Shown here piece after piece: positions 1 to 6,700 of a DNA stretch of 8,308 nt. The notes below the pieces were generated by a model, which worked only from the letters and a program-made list of their open reading frames with translations, was not told the DNA's origin and did no database searches. How positions within the stretch are numbered: position 1 is the stretch's first letter; every line of letters starts with the position of its first letter. A program made the translations under genes and the position numbers. This DNA comes from Pseudomonadota bacterium (lineage in GTDB: Bacteria; Pseudomonadota; Gammaproteobacteria; Pseudomonadales; Pseudohongiellaceae), in NCBI GenBank assembly GCA_022563075.1, contig JADFOC010000091.1, positions 1 to 8,308 on the forward strand, read 5' to 3'.

Positions 1-512
1 GTTCCAGCCCACAAACAAAAAACACCAATACTAGTGGTTACCGCGTATTATTCAAAGGTCTGGAGACAGTGCGCAGCGACTGGTCGCCGGTCGCAAGAGA
101 ATTCCAAAAAGTTCTCTATGAACGGATTTTCCTGGATGAACCTTATGAGGACTACGTTAAACAGACGGTGTCCGATATACTTTCTGGGAAATACGAATCA
201 GAACTGGTATTACGCAAGCGATTGCGCCGCAAGCTGGGAGACTATGTTAAAAATGTTCCACCCCATGTTCAGGCGGCGCGGAAGGCGGAAACGATCAGGC
301 AGCAACGAAACTTGCCGAGCCTGTATCAATCCGGGGGTTGGATCGAATACATTATGACGGTTTGTGGACCGGAGCCGCGGCACTATCGCCAATCGGCGAT
401 AGATTTTGAATTCTATATCGAGAAACAGTTAGCACCCATTGCTGACTCTATATTAGTCTTTAGATCATCGTCGATGCATGCAATATTGAACAAGCAGATA
501 GGGCTATTCTAA
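1..512 (+). CDS. polB: DNA polymerase II (family B), C-terminal fragment
   Basis: This is the 3' end of the gene for DNA polymerase II, the damage-inducible family B polymerase used for translesion synthesis and replication restart. The frame is already open at the left edge (first full codon at base 3), so the gene starts upstream; a GTG at 69 is internal and not a real start. The visible 169 residues match the Pol II thumb and C-terminus: FKGLETVRSDW near the start, the basic RKRLRR stretch, NVPPHVQAAR, and GPEPRHY followed by QLAPIADSIL. The protein ends in QIGLF, which matches the beta-clamp binding motif known at the end of E. coli Pol II (QLGLF). The exonuclease and polymerase catalytic motifs lie outside the window. 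The stop is TAA at 510-512. The next gene follows 34 bp downstream on the same strand. The family assignment is firm; completeness and regulation (for example a LexA site) cannot be seen. Confidence 0.93.
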   Translation, partial: SSPQTKNTNTSGYRVLFKGLETVRSDWSPVAREFQKVLYERIFLDEPYEDYVKQTVSDILSGKYESELVLRKRLRRKLGDYVKNVPPHVQAARKAETIRQQRNLPSLYQSGGWIEYIMTVCGPEPRHYRQSAIDFEFYIEKQLAPIADSILVFRSSSMHAILNKQIGLF

Positions 513-546
513 GCAGAACGCCCCAAATACCTTAGCGAGGGGAACA

Positions 547-1065
547 ATGGCGACTTACCTTGTATTAACCGTAATAGCGGATGATAGACCGGGGCTGGTT
601 GAATCACTTGCTCAGACCATAGCAGATAATTCTGGTAACTGGCTGGAGAGCAGTATGTCTCAACTTGCTGGGAAATTTGCCGGTATATTACGAGTAAGTG
701 TGGCAGATCAACATGCTGAGAAATTAGTAGACGAACTTAAGGGCTTATCAGATCAATTTACACTGGTCATAGAAAAGGCTGATGCAGAATCGCCTGCTGA
801 TTCACAACAAACCGTTACCCTAACCCTGGTAGGCAATGATCGTCCAGGAATCATACGTGAAATCTCTCAAGTTCTCGCTGGATTATCAGTCAATGTAGAA
901 GAGCTGAATACCGAATGCGTGCCAGCTCCAATGTCTGGGGATATTCTGTTCAAGGCAAAGGCCAGGCTAAAAGTGCCCTCCGGACTGGATTTAGAAGAAC
1001 TACAAAGCGAACTAGAGCGATTGACTGATGATCTAATCGTGGAAATTCAACTAGAGGAGCTCTGA
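547..1065 (+). CDS. gcvR: GcvR-like double ACT domain regulatory protein
   Basis: This 172-residue protein is built of two ACT domains, the small ligand-binding fold of amino-acid-responsive regulators. ACT1 spans about residues 4-76 and ACT2 about 89-168. Each begins with the same turn, DRPGLV at 13-18 and DRPGII at 98-103, and the first continues with the SMSQLAGKFAGI stretch typical of the family. The E. coli relative, GcvR (about 190 residues), represses the glycine cleavage operon by binding the activator GcvA rather than DNA; no DNA-binding domain is visible here either. The ATG at 547 is preceded by a strong GAGGGG Shine-Dalgarno sequence. It lies 34 bp after polB and may be co-transcribed with it. 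Neither gcvA nor gcvTHP is in the window, so glycine control is inferred from family only; a more general ACT regulator is the alternative. Confidence 0.82.
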   Translation: MATYLVLTVIADDRPGLVESLAQTIADNSGNWLESSMSQLAGKFAGILRVSVADQHAEKLVDELKGLSDQFTLVIEKADAESPADSQQTVTLTLVGNDRPGIIREISQVLAGLSVNVEELNTECVPAPMSGDILFKAKARLKVPSGLDLEELQSELERLTDDLIVEIQLEEL

Positions 1066-1073
1066 TCAAGAAT

Positions 1074-2363
1074 TTAAACAGGGTTCGAAGGATTCGAGAC
1101 ACCGATCTTAATCTGTTCCAAGTGATTAATGGTGTTAGTCAGTAGGTTAATACACTCTACAATTTCAAATTCTGCCTGTAGGGTCGCCCTAGGATTTTCG
1201 GGTAACTTCAGGTTAGGGTAAAGTAATGCCAGACATTCCTTGCTGGAGTCAAAGTTTTGGTAAAAGAACTCTTCGAAATCTGTAGAAATCGTGACTAACA
1301 GGGCATCCAGTGGAGTACCCGTGCCGGATTTACTCTCAAGCAGTAGGCCTTCGACCGAGCTCAACTGTGCGGCCACTGCGTTTTGAGTTGAATGGCTGTA
1401 AGGAGATTGGATACTGTCTGTATAATCTCCATTCAGTAGTGGGTAAAGTGAGCGCACCAGGAGTTCTTCGGTCAGCATTGAAGTCATGGCTGTCATCAGC
1501 AATATGAGCAGCTCGGGGCTGTCCATTAAATTCACTTTTTCACGAAAGAGGCTGCTGCTTTCTTGCCACAGGGACTGGGTGGATTGAAAATCTTCCATCA
1601 AAACCTGTGCAGTTAAGGACAGCAGCTGGCGGCGACGATTTTTGCCTAGCTGAACCAATTTCAGGCCGCCATCCGCTTGCAATGCAGTGAGTTGCGATAT
1701 CGATTCATAGTCAGATGCCGGACGTAGAGTATTCCCATCCGGATTTTCTCCCCAGATAAGGAATTCAAGTACATGAAAACCCAGGGTCGCCTCCGCTAGA
1801 TCGAATGTTCCATGCTGTTGCCGCAAACTCGGAACATCTAAAACGACGGTGATGTCGCTGACGATACCGCTATTTGGATAGCCATCAACATAGTCGATAT
1901 AGCCGGGTAAAATGGGCCAATGATTGGTGCGATATTGAAGTTGCAATAGAGTCAGGCTTTCCTGCTCTGCCAACAACATTCCTGCGAAGTAATGATGCAA
2001 CGTGGTGAGTTCAAAGGCGACATGAGCGTTCAACCAGCCACTACGCATCGTGTTCATCGTATCGGTATCAGGGGAGTCAAGGAATCTAACTATGTCGGAT
2101 TGCAAACGCGTTAGATTGGTTTCAACATTGGCGAAATCGAACTCGACTTGTTGTAAATACCCATGCACTAATACTCTTAATGAGTTTGTCAGTACTGGGT
2201 CAGCCTGGTCCGCGGGGACATTATTGGCGCGTAAATCAGCGGAGGTAGCGTCTATTGCGATTTCCTCGTCCCTGGCACAGCTCAGTAGCGTGAGGCAACA
2301 CCACAGTACGCAAATGGAGCGGCGAGGGTAAAAACGCATTGACCATGGTATGTATATATACAT
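1074..2363 (-). CDS. Imelysin-family (peptidase M75) lipoprotein
   Basis: This protein of up to 429 residues is a predicted periplasm-facing lipoprotein of the imelysin (M75) family, whose members are linked to iron or other metal uptake in the cell envelope; proteolytic activity is doubtful for most. A positively charged start and hydrophobic segment end in the lipobox LLSC (Cys29). The +2 residue is Ala, so an outer-membrane location is likely. The family signature GxHxxE appears as GFHVLEFLIWG (His197, Glu200). It is preceded by the equally typical YIDYVDGYPNSGIVSD at about 155-170. The first ATG (2363) has only a weak upstream GAGCGA. The second, at 2339 (MRFYPRRS), would give a normal-length signal peptide and may be the true start. 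It lies 14 bp downstream of the HAD phosphatase gene and is probably co-transcribed with it. No di-haem peroxidase, second imelysin or EfeU/EfeB gene is nearby, and no Fur box was recognised, so the substrate is unknown. Confidence 0.85.
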   Translation of the reverse strand: MYIYIPWSMRFYPRRSICVLWCCLTLLSCARDEEIAIDATSADLRANNVPADQADPVLTNSLRVLVHGYLQQVEFDFANVETNLTRLQSDIVRFLDSPDTDTMNTMRSGWLNAHVAFELTTLHHYFAGMLLAEQESLTLLQLQYRTNHWPILPGYIDYVDGYPNSGIVSDITVVLDVPSLRQQHGTFDLAEATLGFHVLEFLIWGENPDGNTLRPASDYESISQLTALQADGGLKLVQLGKNRRRQLLSLTAQVLMEDFQSTQSLWQESSSLFREKVNLMDSPELLILLMTAMTSMLTEELLVRSLYPLLNGDYTDSIQSPYSHSTQNAVAAQLSSVEGLLLESKSGTGTPLDALLVTISTDFEEFFYQNFDSSKECLALLYPNLKLPENPRATLQAEFEIVECINLLTNTINHLEQIKIGVSNPSNPV

Positions 2364-2377
2364 TGCTGTCGCTCGAG

Positions 2378-3049
2378 TTAATCGCGCAAACTTATTATGT
2401 CCCAGCCTTTATTATTCGCGGCTTCTCTGAGTCCCGCATCGGGGTCTACCACGATGGGAGTTGCCACCTGATTTAACAGGGGTAAATCATTGACCGAATC
2501 GCTATAAAAAACGCTCTCATCGATTCTTAAGCCATCATTCCGCAGCCGCAGCCACTGATTCAGTTTCTCTACTTTGCCGGTCTGAAAACAGGGGATGCCG
2601 GATATATTGCCGGTGTATTGACCGTTCACGACTTCCAGATCTGTGGCGAGCAATTGATCAACCTGAAATGTCCTGGCAATTGGCGCAGTAATGTATTCAT
2701 TGGTCGCGGTAATGATAACGCAACAGTCTCCCGCGGTTTTGTGACTTTTTACCAGTGCCTGTGCGGCTTCCGAAATCATTGGCACGACTGCCTCACGCAT
2801 GAAATCTTCGTGCAATTGCTTTCTTTCACTGATGCTGAATTCCAATATTGGACTGAGGGTAAACTTCACATAGGCGTCTATATCGAGCTTTCCATCTTGA
2901 TATTGTTGGTGATATTTATCATTTTCAGCTCTATGCTTGGATTCATCGACAAGATTTTTTGAAATCAAGAACTCTCCCCAGGCGTGGTCGCTGTCTCCTG
3001 CGAGCAGGGTGTTGTCCAAATCAAATAGTGCTAAGCGCCTTGTCATCAT
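2378..3049 (-). CDS. HAD-IB family phosphatase (SerB-like; possible histidinol-phosphatase)
   Basis: This 223-residue protein is a cytoplasmic haloacid dehalogenase-type phosphatase of subfamily IB. All four catalytic motifs are present: motif I DLDNT (nucleophile Asp10, acid/base Asp12), motif II Thr114 in VIITATN, motif III Lys159 in GKVEKL, and motif IV YSDSVND (Asp184, Asp188), which binds magnesium. The four-helix cap expected for type C1 lies between motifs I and II. The gene sits divergently next to rppH and ptsP, as does PA0335 in Pseudomonas aeruginosa; from memory, that relative has been reported to be a histidinol-phosphate phosphatase, so a role in histidine synthesis is possible but inferred. 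Two adjacent ATGs could start it. The AAGG Shine-Dalgarno sequence (3053-3056) lies 3 nt from the first and 6 nt from the second, so the second (3046) is the better start. Phosphoserine phosphatase is the main alternative. Confidence 0.85.
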   Translation of the reverse strand: MMTRRLALFDLDNTLLAGDSDHAWGEFLISKNLVDESKHRAENDKYHQQYQDGKLDIDAYVKFTLSPILEFSISERKQLHEDFMREAVVPMISEAAQALVKSHKTAGDCCVIITATNEYITAPIARTFQVDQLLATDLEVVNGQYTGNISGIPCFQTGKVEKLNQWLRLRNDGLRIDESVFYSDSVNDLPLLNQVATPIVVDPDAGLREAANNKGWDIISLRD

Positions 3050-3062
3050 TAACCTTGCTGGG

Positions 3063-3090
3063 TTGACAGTGTAAAACGCCGCATTATAAC
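3063..3090 (+). promoter_or_regulatory. Candidate sigma-70 promoter toward rppH
   Basis: A perfect -35 box TTGACA (3063-3068) is followed after a 16-bp spacer by TATAAC (3085-3090), five of six matches to the -10 consensus. Transcription would begin near 3097, giving rppH a 5' untranslated leader of about 168 nt that runs through an AT-rich stretch with further -10-like boxes. The call rests on sequence match alone; a promoter closer to rppH is possible. Confidence 0.45.
3083..3088 (-). promoter_or_regulatory. Candidate -10 box for the HAD-imelysin transcript
   Basis: Read on the minus strand these bases are TATAAT, a perfect -10 box, about 37 bp before the likely HAD start at 3046. This would place the transcript start near 3076 and a short leader before the AAGG Shine-Dalgarno sequence. 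No convincing -35 box is seen 16-18 bp upstream. The bases overlap the -10 of the opposite-facing rppH promoter, so the two directions could compete for polymerase. Confidence 0.3.
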
Positions 3091-3154
3091 CGTTGTGATT
3101 TAGTTACGGCACGAGAAATAGCCGAATCGAACCCGGTATAATCAGGGTTATAAT
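3083..3154. repeat. 9-bp inverted repeat in the divergent promoter region
   Basis: ATTATAACC at 3083-3091 is repeated as its exact reverse complement GGTTATAAT at 3146-3154, with 54 bp between. A third related copy, GGTATAAT, lies at 3135-3142. Each copy contains a -10-like TATAAT. This could be a pair of operator half-sites, duplicated promoter boxes, or chance in AT-rich DNA. Confidence 0.35.
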
Positions 3155-3264
3155 TGCCTAACTCATTGAATTATATAAATAATATAACATGTTGCCGATG
3201 CTTTGCCATTGCTCACCCAACGAACTTTGTGAAACAATAGCCGCTTGGCTCTGTATGAGGACTG

Positions 3265-3759
3265 ATGCGTGTGATTGATTCAGAGGGCTTCCGCGCCAAC
3301 GTGGGGATCGTAATTTGCAATCGTCTAGGGCAATTGCTTTGGGCTAAACGAATCAAACAAAGTGCATGGCAGTTTCCTCAAGGGGGCATTAAACCGAGTG
3401 AATCGGTGGAAGACGCTCTATTTCGAGAGTTGGATGAAGAGGTAGGATTGGCCGCAGATGATGTAAAAATACTGCACTGCACCAGTGACTGGCTGCGATA
3501 TCATCTACCCAGTCACTTCATTCGCCATAACGAGGAACCAGTTTGTATCGGTCAAAAACAGAAATGGTTCCTTTTGAGTCTGGAGAGCGACGATAGCAGT
3601 GTCGTATTGAGTAGAACCGGTCAACCTGAATTTGATGCTTGGCGCTGGGTAAGTTACTGGTATCCAGTGAATCAGGTCATTGAATTTAAGAGGGATATTT
3701 ACCGAAAAGCCTTAAAGGAATTGATAGATCCTCTTAATAACTACGTAAATCAACAATGA
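3265..3759 (+). CDS. rppH: RNA pyrophosphohydrolase RppH (Nudix)
   Basis: RppH removes pyrophosphate from the 5' end of triphosphorylated (or diphosphorylated) mRNAs, exposing a monophosphate that stimulates RNase E and so starts decay. The 164-residue protein is a single Nudix domain of normal length. The start motif [11 protein letters not shown] and [12 protein letters not shown] are typical of bacterial RppH. The full Nudix box Gx5Ex7REUxEExGU runs from Gly40 to Leu62, with the metal-binding glutamates in RELDEEVGL (Glu55, Glu58, Glu59). The late motif [12 protein letters not shown], used for RNA binding in the family, is also present. The ATG at 3265 follows a TGAGGA Shine-Dalgarno sequence at a good distance. 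The gene precedes ptsP on the same strand with a 177-bp gap. The linkage to ptsP is common in gammaproteobacteria. Confidence 0.95.
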   Translation: MRVIDSEGFRANVGIVICNRLGQLLWAKRIKQSAWQFPQGGIKPSESVEDALFRELDEEVGLAADDVKILHCTSDWLRYHLPSHFIRHNEEPVCIGQKQKWFLLSLESDDSSVVLSRTGQPEFDAWRWVSYWYPVNQVIEFKRDIYRKALKELIDPLNNYVNQQ

Positions 3760-3774
3760 TAAGTGAGGGAACCT

Positions 3775-3924
3775 GTGAATAAGCCAGCGTCATACTGGTC
3801 AGTTTCGAGGTTTCCTGAAAATCTGTTAAATAAACAGATAATGCGAACGATCAAGCTTTGCCGTACCAAACAGGGAACTCTTTTCTCATTAGAGTGGCTT
3901 GTCTCTGCTACGATCATCGACTGA
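3775..3924 (+). CDS. Possible small ORF between rppH and ptsP
   Basis: A GTG at 3775 opens a 49-codon frame ending in TGA at 3922-3924, 12 bp before the ptsP start. GAGG at 3765-3768, 6 nt before the GTG, is a good Shine-Dalgarno sequence. The product would be small and basic (begins MNKPASYWSVSRFPEN, ends LEWLVSATIID), with no signal peptide, membrane segment or family I recognise. An open frame of this length can arise by chance, so the ribosome binding site is the main support. It could be a translated leader that couples to or tunes ptsP, a small protein, or nothing. Confidence 0.25.
   Translation: MNKPASYWSVSRFPENLLNKQIMRTIKLCRTKQGTLFSLEWLVSATIID
3821..3839. repeat. Short perfect inverted repeat upstream of ptsP
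   Basis: ATCTGTT (3821-3827) and AACAGAT (3833-3839) are exact reverse complements around a 5-nt AT loop. As RNA the stem is weak (two G-C pairs) and no T-run follows, so a terminator is unlikely. As DNA it could be a binding site for a dimeric regulator of ptsP. It lies inside the possible small frame at 3775-3924. Confidence 0.3.
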
Positions 3925-3936
3925 CGGGACGGAAAC

Positions 3937-6210
3937 ATGCTGGAGCGATTACGCAGCATAGTACAAAAAGTAAATGCGGCCAAAGATTTAAAATCGGCGG
4001 TGGATATTATTGTGCGCCGGGTACGAGAGGCACTAAACACCCAGGTTTGTTCAATCTACTTATTAGATTCTGACATAAACTGTCATGTGTTGATGGCTTC
4101 TGAAGGTCTCAAGAAAGAAGCGGTTGGCCATGTCAGCCTGGAAATTGGTGAAGGGCTGGTAGGACTTGTTGCAAAAAATGCAGAACCGATCAACTTGCGA
4201 GATGCTTCTGTGCATCCTAACTATCACTACCTGAAGGAAACCGGCGAAGAGGATTTTCACGCATTTCTTGGCGTTCCCATCATCCACCACCGTTCGGTGT
4301 TGGGCGTACTGGTGGTTCAACACGAAGAGCGCCGGCGCTTCGATGAAAGCGAAGAAGCTTTTCTCATTACTCTCTCCGCACAGCTAGCCGGTGTAATTGC
4401 CCATGCCGAGGCCACGGGCGCTATTGCAGGCCTCAGCCCCTCAGGGCACAAAACATCAGACGTGATTTTTCATGGGGTCTCCGGTTCTTCCGGTGTCGCT
4501 ATCGGTCAGGTCCTCGTAGTATTCCCACACGCCAATCTCAGTAAGATCCCCGACCGGCGCGCCAAAGATATCGATAAGGAAATTAAATTTTTCAATACTT
4601 GTATCAATACAGTCCGAGAAGATATGCGTGAGCTGCATGCCAGGTTAGCGGGACATGTAGCCGAAGAAGAACGGCAGTTGTTTGATGTCTATGCACATAT
4701 GCTTGATGACAGTGCTCTTGGAAACGAAGTCGTGGTGAGAATAAAGATGGGATCTTGGGCGCAAGGAGCTCTAGCTTACGTTGCGAATGAACACGTGCGC
4801 AACTTTGAACAAATGAATGACCCCTATCTGAGTGAGCGTGCCATAGACATCAAGGACTTGTGTAGCCGCGTACTGTTTTATTTGCAAGAGAAGGAATCGG
4901 TAACAACCGAGTACCATGACAACACAGTTCTGGTAAGTGAGGAATTGACCCCAGCCATGTTGGCCGATGTGCCAAAAAGCAAACTCAAAGGCCTCATCTC
5001 GGTAAAGGGCTCTGGTAACTCACATGTTGCAATACTGGCCAGATCGATGGGCATTCCAACCGTCATGGGGGTGGTGGATTTACCGTACAATCAGCTAGAT
5101 AACAAGGAAGTCATTGTCGACGGATACAAAGGCGAGGTCATTAGTAATCCTTCGGATCAGCTACGCAAACGTTATATGTGTACGATTCAGGAACAAGACC
5201 AATTAATCAAAGGCTTGGAAGAACTAAAAGACCTGCCCTGTGAAACTGCTGATAAACATCGAGTTCACCTCTGGGTAAACACCGGCTTAATGACCGATGT
5301 CATTCAGTCGTTAGATCAGGGCGCAGAAGGTATCGGTTTGTTTAGAACGGAAGTACCGTTTCTGTTCAGTGAACGTTTTCCCACTGAGCAGGAACAATCT
5401 ACTATTTATCGTGAGCAACTGGAGGCCTTCGCACCTAAAGTAGTTACCATGCGCACCCTTGATATAGGAGGTGACAAGTCCCTGCCTTATTTTCCAATCG
5501 AAGAAGAAAATCCTTTTCTAGGTTGGCGAGGGATACGCGTTACGCTCGACCATCCGGAAATCTTTACTTGTCAGATCAGGGCTATGTTGAGAGCGAGCGT
5601 CGGCCTGGAGAATCTGCAGATAATGTTACCCATGATATGTAATGTAGACGAAGTCAGCTCCGCTTTGCGGCTCATTAAGAAATCTCATCGCGAACTCATT
5701 CAGGAGGGATTGGAAGTAACCTATCCACCTATAGGAGTTATGATTGAGCTTCCTGCGGCGGTTTATCAAACTCGCGTTCTGGCTAGAATGGTGGATTTTA
5801 TCTCCGTGGGCAGCAACGATCTTACGCAATACCTGCTAGCGGTAGATCGCAACAACCCGCGGGTAGCAAATCTCTACAGTTCTTTTCATCCTGCAGTACT
5901 CATTGCGCTACAAAATGTTGTAACGCAGGCACAGGATGAAGGTAAGCCGGTTAGCATCTGTGGCGAGATGGCTGGAGATCCCGGCGCTGCGGTGTTATTG
6001 ATGGCAATGGGTTTTGATGCGTTATCGATGAACGCGGCAGCCTTGCTTAAAGTTAAATCTGTAATTCGAAGCATAACTCTTGAAGCTGCACAAGATTTAT
6101 TAGATCAGGTTATGCAAATGGAGGACGCGCATATGATTCGCAGCGCCGTAGACCTGGCGCTTTACAATGCAGGTGTGGATCGTTTGCTGCGTTCGTCGCG
6201 TACGAATTAG
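3937..6210 (+). CDS. ptsP: PtsP, phosphoenolpyruvate-protein phosphotransferase (EI-Ntr)
   Basis: PtsP is enzyme I of the nitrogen phosphotransferase system. It takes phosphate from phosphoenolpyruvate onto a histidine and passes it to NPr (ptsO) and then EIIA-Ntr (ptsN), a cytoplasmic relay that regulates potassium, nitrogen and stress responses rather than sugar import. At 757 residues it has the family's normal length. A GAF sensor domain occupies about 1-160. The EI N-terminal region starts at GVSGSSGVAIG (180-190). The swivelling phosphohistidine domain carries GSGNSHVAILAR with active-site His363. The PEP-binding barrel has GLFRTE (467-472), SVGSNDLTQY (623-632), DRNN (637-640) and ICGEMAGDP with catalytic Cys675. 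No key residue is missing. The ATG at 3937 follows GGGACGG and gives MLERLRSIVQKVNAAKDL, the usual family start. ptsO and ptsN are not in the window. No terminator with a T-run is seen after the stop. Confidence 0.96.
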   Translation: MLERLRSIVQKVNAAKDLKSAVDIIVRRVREALNTQVCSIYLLDSDINCHVLMASEGLKKEAVGHVSLEIGEGLVGLVAKNAEPINLRDASVHPNYHYLKETGEEDFHAFLGVPIIHHRSVLGVLVVQHEERRRFDESEEAFLITLSAQLAGVIAHAEATGAIAGLSPSGHKTSDVIFHGVSGSSGVAIGQVLVVFPHANLSKIPDRRAKDIDKEIKFFNTCINTVREDMRELHARLAGHVAEEERQLFDVYAHMLDDSALGNEVVVRIKMGSWAQGALAYVANEHVRNFEQMNDPYLSERAIDIKDLCSRVLFYLQEKESVTTEYHDNTVLVSEELTPAMLADVPKSKLKGLISVKGSGNSHVAILARSMGIPTVMGVVDLPYNQLDNKEVIVDGYKGEVISNPSDQLRKRYMCTIQEQDQLIKGLEELKDLPCETADKHRVHLWVNTGLMTDVIQSLDQGAEGIGLFRTEVPFLFSERFPTEQEQSTIYREQLEAFAPKVVTMRTLDIGGDKSLPYFPIEEENPFLGWRGIRVTLDHPEIFTCQIRAMLRASVGLENLQIMLPMICNVDEVSSALRLIKKSHRELIQEGLEVTYPPIGVMIELPAAVYQTRVLARMVDFISVGSNDLTQYLLAVDRNNPRVANLYSSFHPAVLIALQNVVTQAQDEGKPVSICGEMAGDPGAAVLLMAMGFDALSMNAAALLKVKSVIRSITLEAAQDLLDQVMQMEDAHMIRSAVDLALYNAGVDRLLRSSRTN

Positions 6211-6700
6211 CTGTCTATTTTTACGATTTAGAGTAATTGACTTGTTTGGCGTTTCGCCACAGCGTAATCAAATCTCTAATCGTTGGATGTTGTTCATAGT
6301 ATGGGATGTCAGGGTCCCGTCTCACCCACGGCAGAGCACTGCACGTCCAGACATGTGCTATCGGTGCAATTCATTTGGTGTCGACAAACACGCCCGGTAT
6401 TAAAGCTACAATTTCTGGCGTGATACGATTGGAAAACCATAGCGCCCTGGCGCAAGCCGAGAAACTGTTTTTACGAATTTTATGCCCATTTTGTTGGTAA
6501 TAAACTTCACCGATCTCGTCTTTGCTGATTTCAATTTGTTCTCGGTATGCGGTCATAGACGAGCTGAAGGCAGAGCCAGACAAAGTCCGGCAATCAGTGC
6601 GGGGATAGACGTAACCGGTAAGCGGGTCGCCAGTGAAATGAAATTCAAGCCTACCATAATGGCAACTTCCATTTCACATGAGTTAATTCCAATCCAATAA
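6211..6700. other. 490-bp region with no convincing gene
   Basis: This stretch separates ptsP from the convergent acetyltransferase gene. Several short frames overlap on both strands, none with a ribosome binding site or a recognisable family. The longest is an open minus-strand frame from 6673 to 6371 (about 100 codons), with no ATG until 6556 and no Shine-Dalgarno sequence there; its later part (ISKDEIGEVYYQQNGHKIRK) looks more protein-like than its neighbours. A second minus frame (39 codons, starting MEVAIMVGLNFISLATR) ends where that ATG begins, in an ATGA overlap. Two small hairpins occur, TGGCG/CGCCA at 6247-6259 and GCGCC/GGCGC at 6442-6453, neither followed by a T-run. It may be a decayed gene or simple intergenic DNA. 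Confidence 0.5.

Noticed and set aside
34..357. 107-codon + strand frame at the left edge
   Set aside because: It is out of frame with the polB coding sequence, which gives unmistakable Pol II residues through the same bases.
2618..2962. 114-codon + strand frame with a hydrophobic end
   Set aside because: It lies wholly opposite the HAD phosphatase gene, whose four catalytic motifs show which strand is coding.
3750..4040. 96-codon minus-strand frame across the ptsP start
   Set aside because: It overlaps the ends of rppH and ptsP on the opposite strand, has no family resemblance and no clear ribosome binding site.
4972..5100. Variant phosphohistidine loop in PtsP (GSGNSHVAILAR)
   Set aside because: The active-site His is kept and the NSH form also occurs in other PtsP proteins as I remember them; the Ala to Val change is minor.
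6247..6259. TGGCG/CGCCA hairpin as a ptsP terminator
   Set aside because: The stem is only 5 bp and no T-run follows in either direction.
6442..6453. GCGCC/GGCGC palindrome as a terminator
   Set aside because: The loop is too small and the T-run lies about 15 nt away, so it does not form an intrinsic terminator.
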